64,000 nt of DNA, taken from NCBI RefSeq assembly GCF_902459705.1, contig NZ_CABPRU010000007.1, positions 166,570 to 230,569 of the forward strand, written 5' to 3'. Positions 19,025 to 28,270 of this stretch are shown here, in pieces. A program made the translations under genes and the position numbers. The DNA is from Pandoraea terrigena (lineage in GTDB: Bacteria; Pseudomonadota; Gammaproteobacteria; Burkholderiales; Burkholderiaceae). The first letter of the stretch is position 1. Every line of letters begins with the position of its first letter. The notes under the pieces are model-generated. The model saw nothing but the letters and a program-made list of their open reading frames with translations, had not been told where the DNA came from and searched no databases.

Positions 19025-19850
19025 TCGACGCCCCCTGGTTCCGGTAAATGAGTGGCTGCTCAAACTGATAGCCGGTCGAGAGCCGCGTCAGCGACTCGGA
19101 TTCCCCGACAATCAACACGCCTTCGGGGGTCAGCGTGTGGCGCACGTTCTCGAGAACGCGCTCCTGATCGGCGGCTTCGAAATAGATCAGGACATTGCGC
19201 AGCATGACGAGATCGAACGCCTCGCGGCGCGGCATGCGCTGGTACAGGTTGTGCTCGGCAAAGGTGATATGCGCACGCAGTTCCGGGGCAACGGAAAAGC
19301 CGCCTGCGCTCGGGCGGAAATACTTCGCGAGCATGGCGGGGCGTTGCTGTTTGAGACCGTCGATGCTGCGCCCGCCGAAGTTGCCCGCCATCGCCATGGC
19401 CAGCACCTGGCTCGAAATGTCGGTCGCATGAATCTGGTACTGGAAGCCGCTGTGCCGCGATCGAAACTCCTCGCAGAGCATCGCTGCGGAATAGGACTCC
19501 TCTCCGGAAGCCGCCGCAGCCGACCACATCCGGAACATCCGGCCGGGATTCGCCGCATGCCAGCGTGGCAGGTAGTGTTGTGCGAAGTAATCCCAGACGC
19601 GCGGCGTGCGAAAGAAGGTGGTCTCATTCGTGGTGACCAGGTTCACGAAGTTGCGCACCTCGTCGGGGGTGGTCTCCAACAGCGCCAGGTAGTCCCGATA
19701 GCAGCACAGGGAGAGCATGCGCAGACGCGGGCGAAGGCGGCCCTGCAACATCGTCCACTTTTTTTCGTTCATCGAGATGCCGGTGTGCCGGTGGACAGCG
19801 CGCAGCAGGGCGTGCTGGGTAGCGGGGTCGACGTCGGCTTCGATTTCCAT
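19008..19850 (-). CDS. cheR: chemotaxis protein methyltransferase CheR
   Basis: Methylates receptor glutamates with S-adenosylmethionine. The 280-residue product has the N-terminal helical CheR domain (about 10-65) with LVTTNETTFFR, the SAM-binding segment MWSAAAASGEESYSAAM, and the family motifs HATDISSQVLAMA and VMLRNVLIYFE. ATG 19850 follows GAGGG by 7 nt. It lies 106 nt downstream of the PAS-type receptor and overlaps cheD. No tetratricopeptide extension is present, so this is the plain CheR form. Confidence 0.95.
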   Translation of the reverse strand: MEIEADVDPATQHALLRAVHRHTGISMNEKKWTMLQGRLRPRLRMLSLCCYRDYLALLETTPDEVRNFVNLVTTNETTFFRTPRVWDYFAQHYLPRWHAANPGRMFRMWSAAAASGEESYSAAMLCEEFRSRHSGFQYQIHATDISSQVLAMAMAGNFGGRSIDGLKQQRPAMLAKYFRPSAGGFSVAPELRAHITFAEHNLYQRMPRREAFDLVMLRNVLIYFEAADQERVLENVRHTLTPEGVLIVGESESLTRLSTGYQFEQPLIYRNQGASNGAVA

Positions 19851-19956
19851 ATCGGGCCCTCGTGGTGGACGTGAGATCCGGTGTGGCGCGCGGCCAGAAC
19901 CGGCAGAGACTGGCGAACGACCCGTGCAGAAGCCCGTGGTGTTCGCCGGATGGGGC

Positions 19957-21654
19957 TTATACCTTGAACCGCGACACCGTGCGGTCGAGGTCCTGCGCGC
20001 CGTGATTGAGCCCGGTGGTCGCCTGTGCGATGGTCTCGCAGGCGCCGGCGGATTTCTCCGTTTCTTCCGCCACGTGCTGAATGGCAAGGCTCACCTCACG
20101 GGCGGCGACGAGCTGCTCCTCGGCCGCGCACGAGATTTCGGAGATCGCCTGCGTGGTGCGCGACACGCCGCCGACGATTTTCTCGAACGCCTCGCCCGCT
20201 TGCCGCGAGACGTCGCTGCCCTGGACTACGCGCTTGGTTGACTCGTTGATCAGCTTGGAGATTTCCTTGGTCGCCTGCGACGAGCGTTCGGCGAGCTTGC
20301 GCACTTCGTCGGCCACGACCGAGAAGCCGAGGCCGTGTTCGCCGGCGCGGGCCGCTTCGATGGCCGCGTTGAACGCGAGCAGGTTGGTTTGCCCGGCGAT
20401 CTCGCCGATCACCTTCACGATCTCGCTGATGTCTTCGGACGACTTGTTGATCAGCTCCATGGCTTCGACCGAGCGCGCAATCGCACGGGCACCGGTCTCG
20501 GCTTCCTGTTGCGTTGCCTTGGCGAGCTGGTCGGCACCCTTGGTGTTGTCCGCAATCGAGTTGATCGATGCCGTCAGCTCTTCGATCGACGCGTTCATCT
20601 CCTCGACCGTTGCGCCGAGTGCTTGTGCGCCAGTGGCCACGGTATTGGCACGGTCGGCGATATCGCGCGACGCGCCCGAGAACTCGCCCGCCGATTTGAC
20701 TACCTTGCCGATGACGCCGCGCAGGTCGTCCATCATGTGACGGATGCCGCCGGCCAACTGGTCGATGGGGTCGTTGCCGGCGACCGCGATCTCGCCCGTC
20801 AGGTCGCCCGACGCCGCACGATTGACCGTATCGAGCAGCAGCGCCACCTTGTGCTGGTCGTCTTCGGCGCGGCGTTTCACGCTCACTTCCAGCTCGACCT
20901 GCTGGGTGATATCGGTGGCGAACTTCACGACCTTGTAGGGGCGGCCGCTCGCGTCGAGGATCGGATTGTAAGTCGCCTGAATCCAGATTTCCCGCCCGCC
21001 GCACCCGATGCGCTTGTAACGGCCCGCATCGAACTCGCCACGATTGAGCTTCGCCCAGAAGTCGCGATAGGCCGGCGACGCGGTGTACTCCGTCTCGCAG
21101 AACATGCGATGGTGCTTGCCGCGAATCTCGTCGAGCGAATAGCCGAGCGCGCTCAGGAAGTTGTCGTTGGCGGTGATGACGGTACCGTCGAGGTTGAATT
21201 CGATGACGGCCTGGGCGAGATCCATGGCGCGCACCTTGCCTTCGAATTCGGCCTGACGCGCGCGATCCGCCGTAATGTCCGTGGCGAACTTGATGACTTT
21301 GTAAGGCGCGCCATGCGTGTCGAATACCGGGTTGTACGAGGCCCGAATCCACACCTCGCGTCCGCCTTTGCCGATGCGCTTGTACTCGCCGGCGTCGAAC
21401 TCACCACGGTCGAGCTTGGCCCAGAATTCGCGGTACGCACCCGATGCCGCGTAGTCAGGCTCGCAGAAGATGCGGTGATGCTGCCCCTGGATTTCATCGA
21501 GCCGGTAGCCGACCGTCTGCAGGAAATTCTCGTTGGCGTGCAGGATACGGCCCTGCAAATCGAATTCGATCACGGCCTGCACGCGATTGAGCGCGGCGCT
21601 GACGGCCTCTAGTTCCTGCTGTTCCATCTGGAATTCCGGTGTGGCGATTTCCAT
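19957..21654 (-). CDS. soluble PAS-PAS chemoreceptor (MCP), BdlA/Aer-like
   Basis: A 565-residue receptor with no membrane helices. Two PAS domains (about 20-132 and 142-255) are near-copies of each other, each with a long run of shared residues such as HHRxFCE, EFDAGxYKRIGxGGRE and PYKVx[12 protein letters not shown]-like linker with [13 protein letters not shown] follows (about 280-330). The cytoplasmic signalling domain comes next, with the conserved hairpin tip [20 protein letters not shown] (about 425-445) and the C-terminal methylation helix. No C-terminal CheR-tethering pentapeptide is present. ATG 21654 follows GGGAG by 7 nt. The layout matches soluble energy/redox or dispersion sensors such as Pseudomonas BdlA. 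It heads the operon with cheR, cheD and the triple CheW gene. Confidence 0.92.
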   Translation of the reverse strand: MEIATPEFQMEQQELEAVSAALNRVQAVIEFDLQGRILHANENFLQTVGYRLDEIQGQHHRIFCEPDYAASGAYREFWAKLDRGEFDAGEYKRIGKGGREVWIRASYNPVFDTHGAPYKVIKFATDITADRARQAEFEGKVRAMDLAQAVIEFNLDGTVITANDNFLSALGYSLDEIRGKHHRMFCETEYTASPAYRDFWAKLNRGEFDAGRYKRIGCGGREIWIQATYNPILDASGRPYKVVKFATDITQQVELEVSVKRRAEDDQHKVALLLDTVNRAASGDLTGEIAVAGNDPIDQLAGGIRHMMDDLRGVIGKVVKSAGEFSGASRDIADRANTVATGAQALGATVEEMNASIEELTASINSIADNTKGADQLAKATQQEAETGARAIARSVEAMELINKSSEDISEIVKVIGEIAGQTNLLAFNAAIEAARAGEHGLGFSVVADEVRKLAERSSQATKEISKLINESTKRVVQGSDVSRQAGEAFEKIVGGVSRTTQAISEISCAAEEQLVAAREVSLAIQHVAEETEKSAGACETIAQATTGLNHGAQDLDRTVSRFKV

Positions 21655-21756
21655 GACGTTCTCCCTTGATACGCTTGCCCCGGCGCGTGTCGTGCGGCCG
21701 TCACGAAAGGGATGCTGCGCCAACACTCCATTGGCGCGCAGTCCTCTATAGACGCG

Positions 21757-21785
21757 ATTACGACAGGGCAGCGGGACAACTTGAG
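21757..21785 (-). promoter_or_regulatory. possible flagellar sigma-28 (FliA) promoter of the receptor operon
   Basis: On the minus strand CTCAAGTT-N13-GTCGTAAT lies about 100 nt upstream of ATG 21654. It resembles the FliA consensus TAAAGTTT-N11-GCCGATAA only in part (the -35 is fair, the -10 about half matched). Low-confidence guess. Confidence 0.28.
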
Positions 21786-22307
21786 ATCGGTGCCTACCCG
21801 TATGCCGTTGTCTGCCACGAACGATGAACCCCGTCGAAAGCCGCGTCAAATAAGGTTCTCACGATAAAGCAACCGTGCAGGAAGTCGACGTTCTTATACT
21901 GGCGATGTATTTCAAACGCTCAAATGAAGTGGAGTTCAGAGGACTCCTGCATAGTGTGTATGCAGGAAGCGCGCGCGATCCGGTGTCGGATTGCCGGAGG
22001 GGCGGGAGGAGGGTCAGACGCAAAGTTGCTCGCTTCGCGGCCGTTGAAAGGGCGACGTCGATTCCTGGGCAAACCGTTGCGGCAATGGGGATGATCCTGG
22101 CAACCGGCGCCGCTATTGCGGCATTGGATGTTGCGAAGGCGCAATGCTTCGGTGCGGTAGCCGGCGTGTTACGTAACAAAGTGCGACGCGTTCGCCGTTC
22201 CGGCAACCTTCGCTTACACCGCTTACAGACGTGTGATGGGTTTCCTGCCGGCGCAGCGATATAAAGAAGGCGAGCCGATTGGCGTTTCCCTTTCCAGGAG
22301 TCTGATC
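21786..22307. other. divergent intergenic region without a clear gene
   Basis: About 520 nt upstream of the receptor operon and of the small lipoprotein gene. Short open frames on both strands show no domain, signal sequence or ribosome site, so none is called. Confidence 0.4.
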
Positions 22308-22421
22308 ATGAAGTTAGTCGTCGCTGCGTTACTCGCCCTCACGCTTGCCGGGTGCGTCGTCGTCCCCGCCCAGCCCTATTACGGCGGGGGCTATGGTCAT
22401 CGATGCTGTTATCGTTACTGA
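22308..22421 (+). CDS. very small lipoprotein (37 aa precursor)
   Basis: Start ATG 22308 follows AGGAG by 7 nt. The product is a lipoprotein signal peptide (MKLVVAALLALTLAGC) plus a mature part of only about 22 residues rich in Tyr, Gly and Cys (PYYGGGYGHRCCYRY). The lipobox LAGC is canonical and the second mature residue is Val, so outer-membrane location is likely. A strong terminator follows 25 nt later. Many proteobacteria have such entericidin-like or YnbE-like minilipoproteins; no function is assigned. Confidence 0.75.
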   Translation: MKLVVAALLALTLAGCVVVPAQPYYGGGYGHRCCYRY

Positions 22422-22446
22422 CCGGTGAAGCGCTGCGCGAATGAGA

Positions 22447-22480
22447 AAAAGCCCCGCCAGTTCGACCTTGCGGGGCTTTT
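22447..22480. terminator. intrinsic terminator
   Basis: AAAAGCCCCGC / GCGGGGCTTTT, an 11-bp perfect stem with A- and T-runs on both sides. It sits between the convergent small lipoprotein and membrane-protein genes and can work in both directions. Confidence 0.85.
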
Positions 22481-22506
22481 GCCATCGTTGCCGCAAATGG
22501 AGGCGC

Positions 22507-22800
22507 TCAACGGCGCTCGTGATCGCGCGGGGCAAGAAAGCTCGCCGGGCGGCGTGGGCGGCGCGACGATGCCTCGAAGTACGAGGGGCGGCGCAAGTCC
22601 TGCGTGTCTTCCGGGGAGCGCCAGTACGGCGTGCGCGGTGTGCCGAGCAGGTCGCCCGGACGATGCGGCGACAGCGGTGGCATCGACGCGGGCCAGGCCA
22701 CCTGGCGCCAGCGGGCGCCGACGGGCACGACGAGGACGAGCACGACGAAAATGAGCGTTACGACGGCATAGACGACAACAGGCGAGAGGTCGGTCTCCAT
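22507..22800 (-). CDS. small single-pass membrane protein, unknown function
   Basis: A 97-residue protein. One membrane helix (about residues 6-27, VVVYAVVTLIFVVLVLVVPV) is followed by a basic, Pro/Arg-rich cytoplasmic tail. ATG 22800 follows GGAG by 6 nt. I recognise no family. It is upstream of nothing in its own direction apart from the terminator at 22447-22480, so it is probably a single-gene unit. Confidence 0.6.
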   Translation of the reverse strand: METDLSPVVVYAVVTLIFVVLVLVVPVGARWRQVAWPASMPPLSPHRPGDLLGTPRTPYWRSPEDTQDLRRPSYFEASSRRPRRPASFLAPRDHERR

Positions 22801-22985
22801 CACAAACTCCGATCGCTAAGATGTCACACCACGGGGGAATGCGGCTCGGCACGCAACGCATGGCGCTTTCACTATAGCCCAAGCGGCTCCCGCTGGCACT
22901 CGGTTGCCGCTGCGCAATGGGGCGGCACCGTGCCACGGCGGGCTTGCCAGTCGCGCCGCCAAGCCGCTAGGCACTGCGGCGGCGC

Positions 22986-23606
22986 TCATCGGTCCTGGAC
23001 GTCGGTACCCTTGCCAAGGCCGTTCCAGCTGGTGGAGACGGGCGGCGCGATCCCGAACAGATCGATCACGCGTGCCACGGTGTCGTCGACCATCGCGTCG
23101 AGCGATGCCGGGTGGTTGTAGAACGCGGGGAGTGGCGGGTAGACGATACCGCCCATTTCCGTGACAGCCGTCATATTGCGCAGATGCGCGAGGTTGAAAG
23201 GCGTTTCGCGCACCATCAGCACGAGGCGGCGCCGCTCCTTGAGCGTGACGTCGGCGGCGCGCGCGATCAGGTTGTCCGACAGTCCATGGGCGACGCTCGC
23301 GAGCGTTTTCATCGAACAGGGGGCCACGACCATGCCCGCCGTGGCGAACGAGCCGCTGGCGAGATTGGCGCCCACCTCGCGCACGCTGTGGTACGCATGG
23401 GCCAGTGCCTGCACGTCGGCGCGTTCCAGGCCGAGTTCGTGACGCAACGTCAGCCAGCCCGCGCTCGACACCATCAGATGGATCTCGACGCCACCCATTG
23501 CCCGCAGCCGTTCCAGCAGGCGCACGCCATAGATGGCACCGGTCGCGCCGGTGATGGCCACGACCAGACGCGCCGGCTGCGAGGCTCCCGTCGACACCGT
23601 CTTCAA
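22986..23606 (-). CDS. ubiX: flavin prenyltransferase UbiX
   Basis: Makes prenylated FMN, the cofactor of UbiD-type decarboxylases, used in ubiquinone synthesis and aromatic metabolism. The 206-residue flavoprotein has GATGAIYGVRLLERL near the N-terminus, the APCSMKTLASVAHG phosphate/FMN segment, and RRRLVLMVRETPFNLAHLRNM, followed by PPLPAFYNHP. No ATG is available in frame upstream of the fold: the start is TTG 23606 (a stop codon lies directly before it) or GTG 23597. It lies 12 nt after grxD and is last in the hemA-prfA-prmC-grxD run. Confidence 0.94.
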   Translation of the reverse strand: MKTVSTGASQPARLVVAITGATGAIYGVRLLERLRAMGGVEIHLMVSSAGWLTLRHELGLERADVQALAHAYHSVREVGANLASGSFATAGMVVAPCSMKTLASVAHGLSDNLIARAADVTLKERRRLVLMVRETPFNLAHLRNMTAVTEMGGIVYPPLPAFYNHPASLDAMVDDTVARVIDLFGIAPPVSTSWNGLGKGTDVQDR

Positions 23607-23617
23607 TCAGCGGGGCG

Positions 23618-23932
23618 TTACGCCAGGTCGGCGAGGACCTGCTTGAGTTCGCCGCTCTGGTACATCTCCATCATGATGTCCGAGCCACCGACGAATTCGC
23701 CGTTGATGTAGAGCTGCGGAATGGTCGGCCAGTTGGCGAATTCCTTCACGCCCTGACGGATTTGCTCGTCCTGCAGCACGTCCACCGTGAACAGGTTGTC
23801 GACGCCGCAGGCTTTCAGGATTTGCACGGCACGGCCCGAGAAGCCGCACATCGGGAATTGCGCGTTGCCCTTCATGAAGAGCACGACGGGATGTTCGGTG
23901 ACGATTTGCTGGATACGTTGCTGGGTGGTCAT
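23618..23932 (-). CDS. grxD: monothiol glutaredoxin GrxD (Grx4)
   Basis: A 104-residue CGFS-type glutaredoxin that carries and transfers [2Fe-2S] clusters. The active motif CGFS is at residues 29-32 within MKGNAQFPMCGFSGRA, with the WPTIPQLYINGEFVGGSDI glutathione-binding segment typical of the family. It starts at ATG 23932. It sits between prmC (80 nt upstream) and ubiX (12 nt downstream) on the same strand, a gene order common in betaproteobacteria. Confidence 0.95.
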   Translation of the reverse strand: MTTQQRIQQIVTEHPVVLFMKGNAQFPMCGFSGRAVQILKACGVDNLFTVDVLQDEQIRQGVKEFANWPTIPQLYINGEFVGGSDIMMEMYQSGELKQVLADLA

Positions 23933-24012
23933 GGTGGAAAGCCCGTGGAGATACCGGAAAGTCGGCGTATCCGCCATTTTAGCGGTTTTCCGCCGCGTCC
24001 GTCGGTGCGCGC

Positions 24013-24870
24013 TCAGACGCGCCGGCCGCCCGTGGTGCGCTCGATGCCCGCGAGGTCGCGGTCGGAGGCGACGTCGGCGAAGCCCGTGGCCAGACAAAGT
24101 GCACGTACCTCGGCGGCCTGATGGTAGCCGTGCTCGCAGAGCAGCCAGCCGTTCGGCAACAGGCGCGACGGGGCACCGGCCACGATCGCGCGCAGCGCGG
24201 CAAGACCGTCCGAGTGATCGGTCAGCGCATCGATCGGTTCGAAGCGCAGATCCCCTTGCGAGAGATGCGCGTCGCCCGACACGATGTACGGCGGATTCGA
24301 GACGATGATGTCGAATGGTGCCTCGTTGGCGGGCAATGCGGCATACCAGTCGCTGGCGAGGAACGTGACGCGGTCCGCCAGCCCAAGCTGCCGGGCGTTC
24401 TCGCGAGCGACATCGAGTGCGTCGGGCGAGCGGTCGAGCGCCGTGACTTGGGCGTCGGGGCGGCTATGCGCGATGGCCAGCGCAATCGCGCCGCTGCCCG
24501 TGCCCAGATCGAGTACGCGCGGCGCCCGCCGGCCTTCCAGACGCGCCAGCGCCAGTTCCACGAGCAGTTCGGTCTCCGGCCGGGGAATCAACACCGACGG
24601 GCTGACGGTCAGCGTCAGGCCGAAGAATTCCCGGGAGCCGGTCAGATAGGCGATGGGTTCGCCCGCCACGCGACGCGCGTGCAGCGCGCGGTAGACGGCG
24701 AGCGTCTCGGGCGCCAGCGGCTCGCGGTCGCGGGTGATCAGTTGCGTGCGGGGCCAGCCGAGGACGTGCGAGAGCAAGATACGCGACTCCGGCGGCGGCA
24801 GCCCCGGCTCGCGCAGCAGCGATGCCACAGTGGCGACGTCCGGCCTGGCGTCGTGCTCACCCGGTGACAT
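24013..24870 (-). CDS. prmC: peptide chain release factor N5-glutamine methyltransferase PrmC
   Basis: Methylates the Gln of the GGQ motif of release factors RF1 and RF2. The 285-residue product has the N-terminal helical domain, then RVLDLGTGSGAIALAIA (SAM loop) and the catalytic NPPY in DIIVSNPPYIVSG. ATG 24870 shares one base with the prfA stop (TGATG), so it is translationally coupled to prfA, whose product is its substrate. Confidence 0.96.
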   Translation of the reverse strand: MSPGEHDARPDVATVASLLREPGLPPPESRILLSHVLGWPRTQLITRDREPLAPETLAVYRALHARRVAGEPIAYLTGSREFFGLTLTVSPSVLIPRPETELLVELALARLEGRRAPRVLDLGTGSGAIALAIAHSRPDAQVTALDRSPDALDVARENARQLGLADRVTFLASDWYAALPANEAPFDIIVSNPPYIVSGDAHLSQGDLRFEPIDALTDHSDGLAALRAIVAGAPSRLLPNGWLLCEHGYHQAAEVRALCLATGFADVASDRDLAGIERTTGGRRV

Positions 24871-25952
24871 CAAGCGGCCTCGCCCAGCGACGCCAGTTGC
24901 TCGGCCTGATGCTCGGTGACGAGGGCGTTGATCAGGTCGTCGAGATCACCGTCCATGATGTATTCGAGCTTGTAGAGCGTGAGATTGATGCGGTGATCGG
25001 TCATCCGCCCTTGAGGGAAGTTGTATGTGCGAATGCGCTCCGAGCGGTCGCCCGAGCCGATCAGGCTTTTGCGCGTGGCGGCTTCCTTGGCTTGCTGGGC
25101 GCGCAGTTGGGCGTCCTTGATGCGTGCCGCCAGCACCTTGAGGGCCTTGTCCTTGTTGCGATGCTGCGAGCGGTCGTCCTGGCATTCGACGACGATGCCC
25201 GTGGGCAAGTGCGTGATACGCACCGCCGAATCGGTCTTGTTGACGTGCTGGCCGCCGGCGCCCGAAGCGCGAAACGTGTCGATACGGATATCCGCCGGGT
25301 TGATGTCGACGTCCGCGACATCGTCGGCTTCCGGCATCACGGCCACCGTGCAGGCGGACGTGTGAATCCGGCCCTGCGTTTCGGTGGCCGGCACCCGCTG
25401 CACGCGATGGCCGCCCGACTCGAACTTGAGGCGAGAGTAGGCGCCGTGACCAATCAGCCGGACGATGACTTCCTTGTAGCCGCCCAGATCCGATTCGCTG
25501 GCCGACATGATCTCGACCTGCCAGCGCTGGCGTTCCGCGTAACGCGTGTACATGCGCAGCAGGTCGCCCGCGAACAGCGCCGATTCGTCGCCGCCGGTCC
25601 CCGCGCGGATTTCCAGGAAGATGTTGCGCTCGTCATTGGGGTCGCGCGGCAACAGCATACGTTGCAGCGAGCCTTCCATGTCGTCCATGCGTGCTCGCGC
25701 GCTGGCGGCTTCGTCGTCGGCGAACTCGCGCATCTCGGGGTCGAGTGCCATCTCCTGCGCGGCAGCGACATCGCTCTGGGCCTGACGATAGTGACGATAC
25801 TGCTCGACGACGGGCGCCAACTCGGCGTGTTCGCGCGTGAGCTTGCGGTAGTTGTCCAGGTCGCGCGTGACGTCGCCCTGGCTCAATAGCCCATCAAGCT
25901 CGACCAGACGTTGCGTCAACTGGTCGAGCTTGGCTTGCATGCTCGCTTTCAT
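24870..25952 (-). CDS. prfA: peptide chain release factor 1
   Basis: Terminates translation at UAA and UAG. The 360-residue product has the stop-codon reading motif PAT (in [11 protein letters not shown]) and the universal GGQ ([15 protein letters not shown]), plus the RF1-specific length. It starts at ATG 25952 directly after the hemA stop, and prmC follows with a one-base overlap; the trio hemA-prfA-prmC is conserved in many proteobacteria. Confidence 0.97.
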   Translation of the reverse strand: MKASMQAKLDQLTQRLVELDGLLSQGDVTRDLDNYRKLTREHAELAPVVEQYRHYRQAQSDVAAAQEMALDPEMREFADDEAASARARMDDMEGSLQRMLLPRDPNDERNIFLEIRAGTGGDESALFAGDLLRMYTRYAERQRWQVEIMSASESDLGGYKEVIVRLIGHGAYSRLKFESGGHRVQRVPATETQGRIHTSACTVAVMPEADDVADVDINPADIRIDTFRASGAGGQHVNKTDSAVRITHLPTGIVVECQDDRSQHRNKDKALKVLAARIKDAQLRAQQAKEAATRKSLIGSGDRSERIRTYNFPQGRMTDHRINLTLYKLEYIMDGDLDDLINALVTEHQAEQLASLGEAA

Positions 25953-27233
25953 CTATTTGTCGGCGGATCCCGAGGTGCGGAACAGTTCGGGAATGAGGTG
26001 GAGGATTTGCTCGCGCGAATCGCCGCGCGCCGTGTTGAGCGCGTGCGTCGGGCCGTGCAGAAATTTCTTGGTGAGGGACTGGGACAGGGCTTCGAGCACG
26101 GCGGCGGGGTCGTCGCCGCGCGCGAGCATGCGCTGGGCACGCTCGAGTTCGGCGAGGCGCATGGCCTCCGCCGTGCCGTGGATGTCGCGGATGACGGGCA
26201 CGACGCTGCGCGCGTCGAGCCATTGCATGAAGTGCTGGACGCGCGTCTCGATGATCGCCTCGGCCTGCGCGACCGCGGCTTGACGCAACGCATTGCCTTC
26301 GCGCACAACCGCGCCGAGATCGTCGACGGTGTACAGGAAGATGTCGGTCAGGCGGCCGACTTCCGGCTCGATGTCACGCGGCACGGCCAGATCGACCATG
26401 AACATCGGCTTGTGCTTGCGGGCCTTGATGGCGCGCTCGACGGCGCCCAGACCGATCAGCGGCAGCGTGCTCGCCGTGCAGGACACGACGATGTCGAACT
26501 CGTGCAGGCGCTGCGGCAGCTCGGACAGGCGGATGGCCGTGCCGCCCAGCCGCTCGGCCAGCCTCTCGCCGCGCTCGGCGGTCCGGTTGGCGATGTACAG
26601 GGCTTTCGGGTTCTGCGCGGCGAAGTGCGTGGCGCACAGGTCGATCATCTCGCCCGCGCCGATGAACAGCACCTTCTGCGTGCTGAGGCTCTCGAAAATA
26701 CGCTGGGCGAGACGCACCGCGGCGGCGGCCATCGAGACCGAGTGCGCGCCGATCTCGGTCTGGCCGCGCACTTCCTTGGCCACGGCGAACGTGCGCTGGA
26801 AAAGCTGGTTCAGGTAGGTGCCCAGTGCCCCCGCCTCGGCGGCAGTGCGCACAGCGTCCTTCAACTGGCCGAGGATCTGCGTCTCGCCAAGCACCATCGA
26901 GTCCAACCCGCTCGCCACGCGAAACGCGTGACGCACGGCGTCGGACTGGGGCAGGGCGTACAGATGCGGTGCGAGATCGCTGGCCGGGATGTTGTGAAAC
27001 TCGGCCAGCCAGTGCACGGCACGCTCGCGTGCCGTGGCGTCGTCGGTCGCGCAGTAGATTTCGGTGCGATTGCACGTCGACAGGATGGCGGCCTCGGGGG
27101 CGCTCGACCTGCCGGTCCACAAGCCCTTGAGGCCCGCCAGCGCCGGCTCGATCCGCTCGAACGGAAACGCCACCCGTTCGCGCAGCGAGACGGGCGCCGT
27201 ATGGTGGTTCAGGCCGAGAGCGAGCAGTTGCAT
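25953..27233 (-). CDS. hemA: glutamyl-tRNA reductase
   Basis: First committed enzyme of C5 tetrapyrrole synthesis: reduces glutamyl-tRNA to glutamate-1-semialdehyde with NADPH. The 426-residue protein begins [20 protein letters not shown] and has the catalytic Cys in [11 protein letters not shown], the [16 protein letters not shown] segment, an NADPH domain ([16 protein letters not shown]), and the C-terminal dimerisation helices. ATG 27233. It heads the five-gene run to ubiX; a -10-like TATAAT lies 26 nt upstream. Confidence 0.97.
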   Translation of the reverse strand: MQLLALGLNHHTAPVSLRERVAFPFERIEPALAGLKGLWTGRSSAPEAAILSTCNRTEIYCATDDATARERAVHWLAEFHNIPASDLAPHLYALPQSDAVRHAFRVASGLDSMVLGETQILGQLKDAVRTAAEAGALGTYLNQLFQRTFAVAKEVRGQTEIGAHSVSMAAAAVRLAQRIFESLSTQKVLFIGAGEMIDLCATHFAAQNPKALYIANRTAERGERLAERLGGTAIRLSELPQRLHEFDIVVSCTASTLPLIGLGAVERAIKARKHKPMFMVDLAVPRDIEPEVGRLTDIFLYTVDDLGAVVREGNALRQAAVAQAEAIIETRVQHFMQWLDARSVVPVIRDIHGTAEAMRLAELERAQRMLARGDDPAAVLEALSQSLTKKFLHGPTHALNTARGDSREQILHLIPELFRTSGSADK

Positions 27234-27258
27234 GATGTGGGGTATCTAATAACCGCTG

Positions 27259-27264
27259 ATTATA
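27259..27264 (-). promoter_or_regulatory. probable -10 box of hemA
   Basis: A consensus TATAAT on the minus strand, about 26 nt upstream of ATG 27233. A good -35 at 16-18 nt spacing is not seen, so the promoter may be activator-dependent. Confidence 0.4.
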
Positions 27265-27549
27265 GCGCGTCGACGCGATGCCCGTTTTGGAGGCGCCGCG
27301 TGTCCCGCGCGCCGGGACAGCGATGCCTCATGATCGCGCAGCCGCCCGGTTTTGACAAATACGTATCCCTTATACCCGGCATATCGCTGGTGATCTCGGC
27401 TTCGCCGGGGCCATCGGCCTTGCCGGCCTCTCCGGCCAAGTCGGGATGGCACCGCCGGCATTCCTCGGCGGGGCGCGCGCGACACGCTTGCCGAATCGTC
27501 CGATTTCGGGGCTATACTGCGTTCGGGTTCCCATCCTTGGAGAGACGTC

Positions 27550-27804
27550 ATGGGCATCATCGGCACCATCGTTGTCGGTCTGGTTGTCGGCCTCATTGCA
27601 CGCGCCCTGCATCCCGGACGGGACAGCTTGGGCATCATCATGACCATCATCCTCGGCATTGCCGGCGCGCTTCTCGCCAAGTATGTCGGACAGTTCCTCC
27701 ATCTCTACACCGAAGGCCAGTCGGCCGGCTGGATCGCGTCGATCATCGGCGCCATCGTGCTGCTGGTGATCTACGGGGCCATCAAGCGCAGCCGCTCGGC
27801 CTGA
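27550..27804 (+). CDS. GlsB/YeaQ/YmgE-family membrane protein
   Basis: An 84-residue inner-membrane protein with three hydrophobic segments and the family glycine patterns IIGTIVVGLVVGLIARAL and IMTIILGIAGALLAKYVG. These proteins are stress-associated in Gram-negative and Gram-positive bacteria; the biochemical role is unknown. ATG 27550 follows GGAGAG by 5 nt. A second member follows 21 nt later. A -10 TATACT (27513-27518) with TTGCCG 19 nt upstream is a possible promoter. Confidence 0.88.
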   Translation: MGIIGTIVVGLVVGLIARALHPGRDSLGIIMTIILGIAGALLAKYVGQFLHLYTEGQSAGWIASIIGAIVLLVIYGAIKRSRSA

Positions 27805-27825
27805 CGCGGCGCACTGGAGCGGCTC

Positions 27826-28065
27826 ATGCATATTCTCGTTCTCCTGCTCGTGGGGCTCGTGGCCGGCTGGCTTGCCGGCCTGGTGGTGGGCGGCGGCTTC
27901 GGCGTGATAGGTGACATGGTCGTCGGCGTGATCGGCGCCTTCGTCGGCGGTTGGTTGCTGCGGCATTTGGGGATCGCCGTCGGGTACGGCACGCTCGGGC
28001 GCATCATCACGGCCACCATTGGCGCCATCGTGCTGCTCGCGCTGTTGCGTCTGGTGCGACGATAG
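27826..28065 (+). CDS. GlsB/YeaQ/YmgE-family membrane protein, second copy
   Basis: A 79-residue, three-segment membrane protein, clearly related in layout to the gene before it: VGLVAGWLAGLVVGGGFGVIGDMVVGVIGAF and RIITATIGAIVLLALLRLVRR. ATG 27826 follows GGAG. The pair forms a tandem, co-directional unit. Confidence 0.85.
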   Translation: MHILVLLLVGLVAGWLAGLVVGGGFGVIGDMVVGVIGAFVGGWLLRHLGIAVGYGTLGRIITATIGAIVLLALLRLVRR

Positions 28066-28270
28066 GCCGCACCCGGCGGGTGTCGTACGCGTTTTCCCGC
28101 ATTCGGCTATTCTTGACGCCATTGTCTGGCCCAAGTCGTCTTGACGACGCGTGCGGCATCGCCGCCACGTTTGATCCCGTCTTCCGCCAATCGGCATGAG
28201 CGCCGCGCCCGTCAGGGCGGCGGCGTGCCGCGCAAGTCGCATCGTCCGCTCCCCCACCTCAAAAGAACAC

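Noticed and set aside
21859..22264. Open frames of 115-130 codons on both strands between the receptor operon and the small lipoprotein
   Set aside because: No signal, domain or Shine-Dalgarno; composition unlike neighbouring genes.
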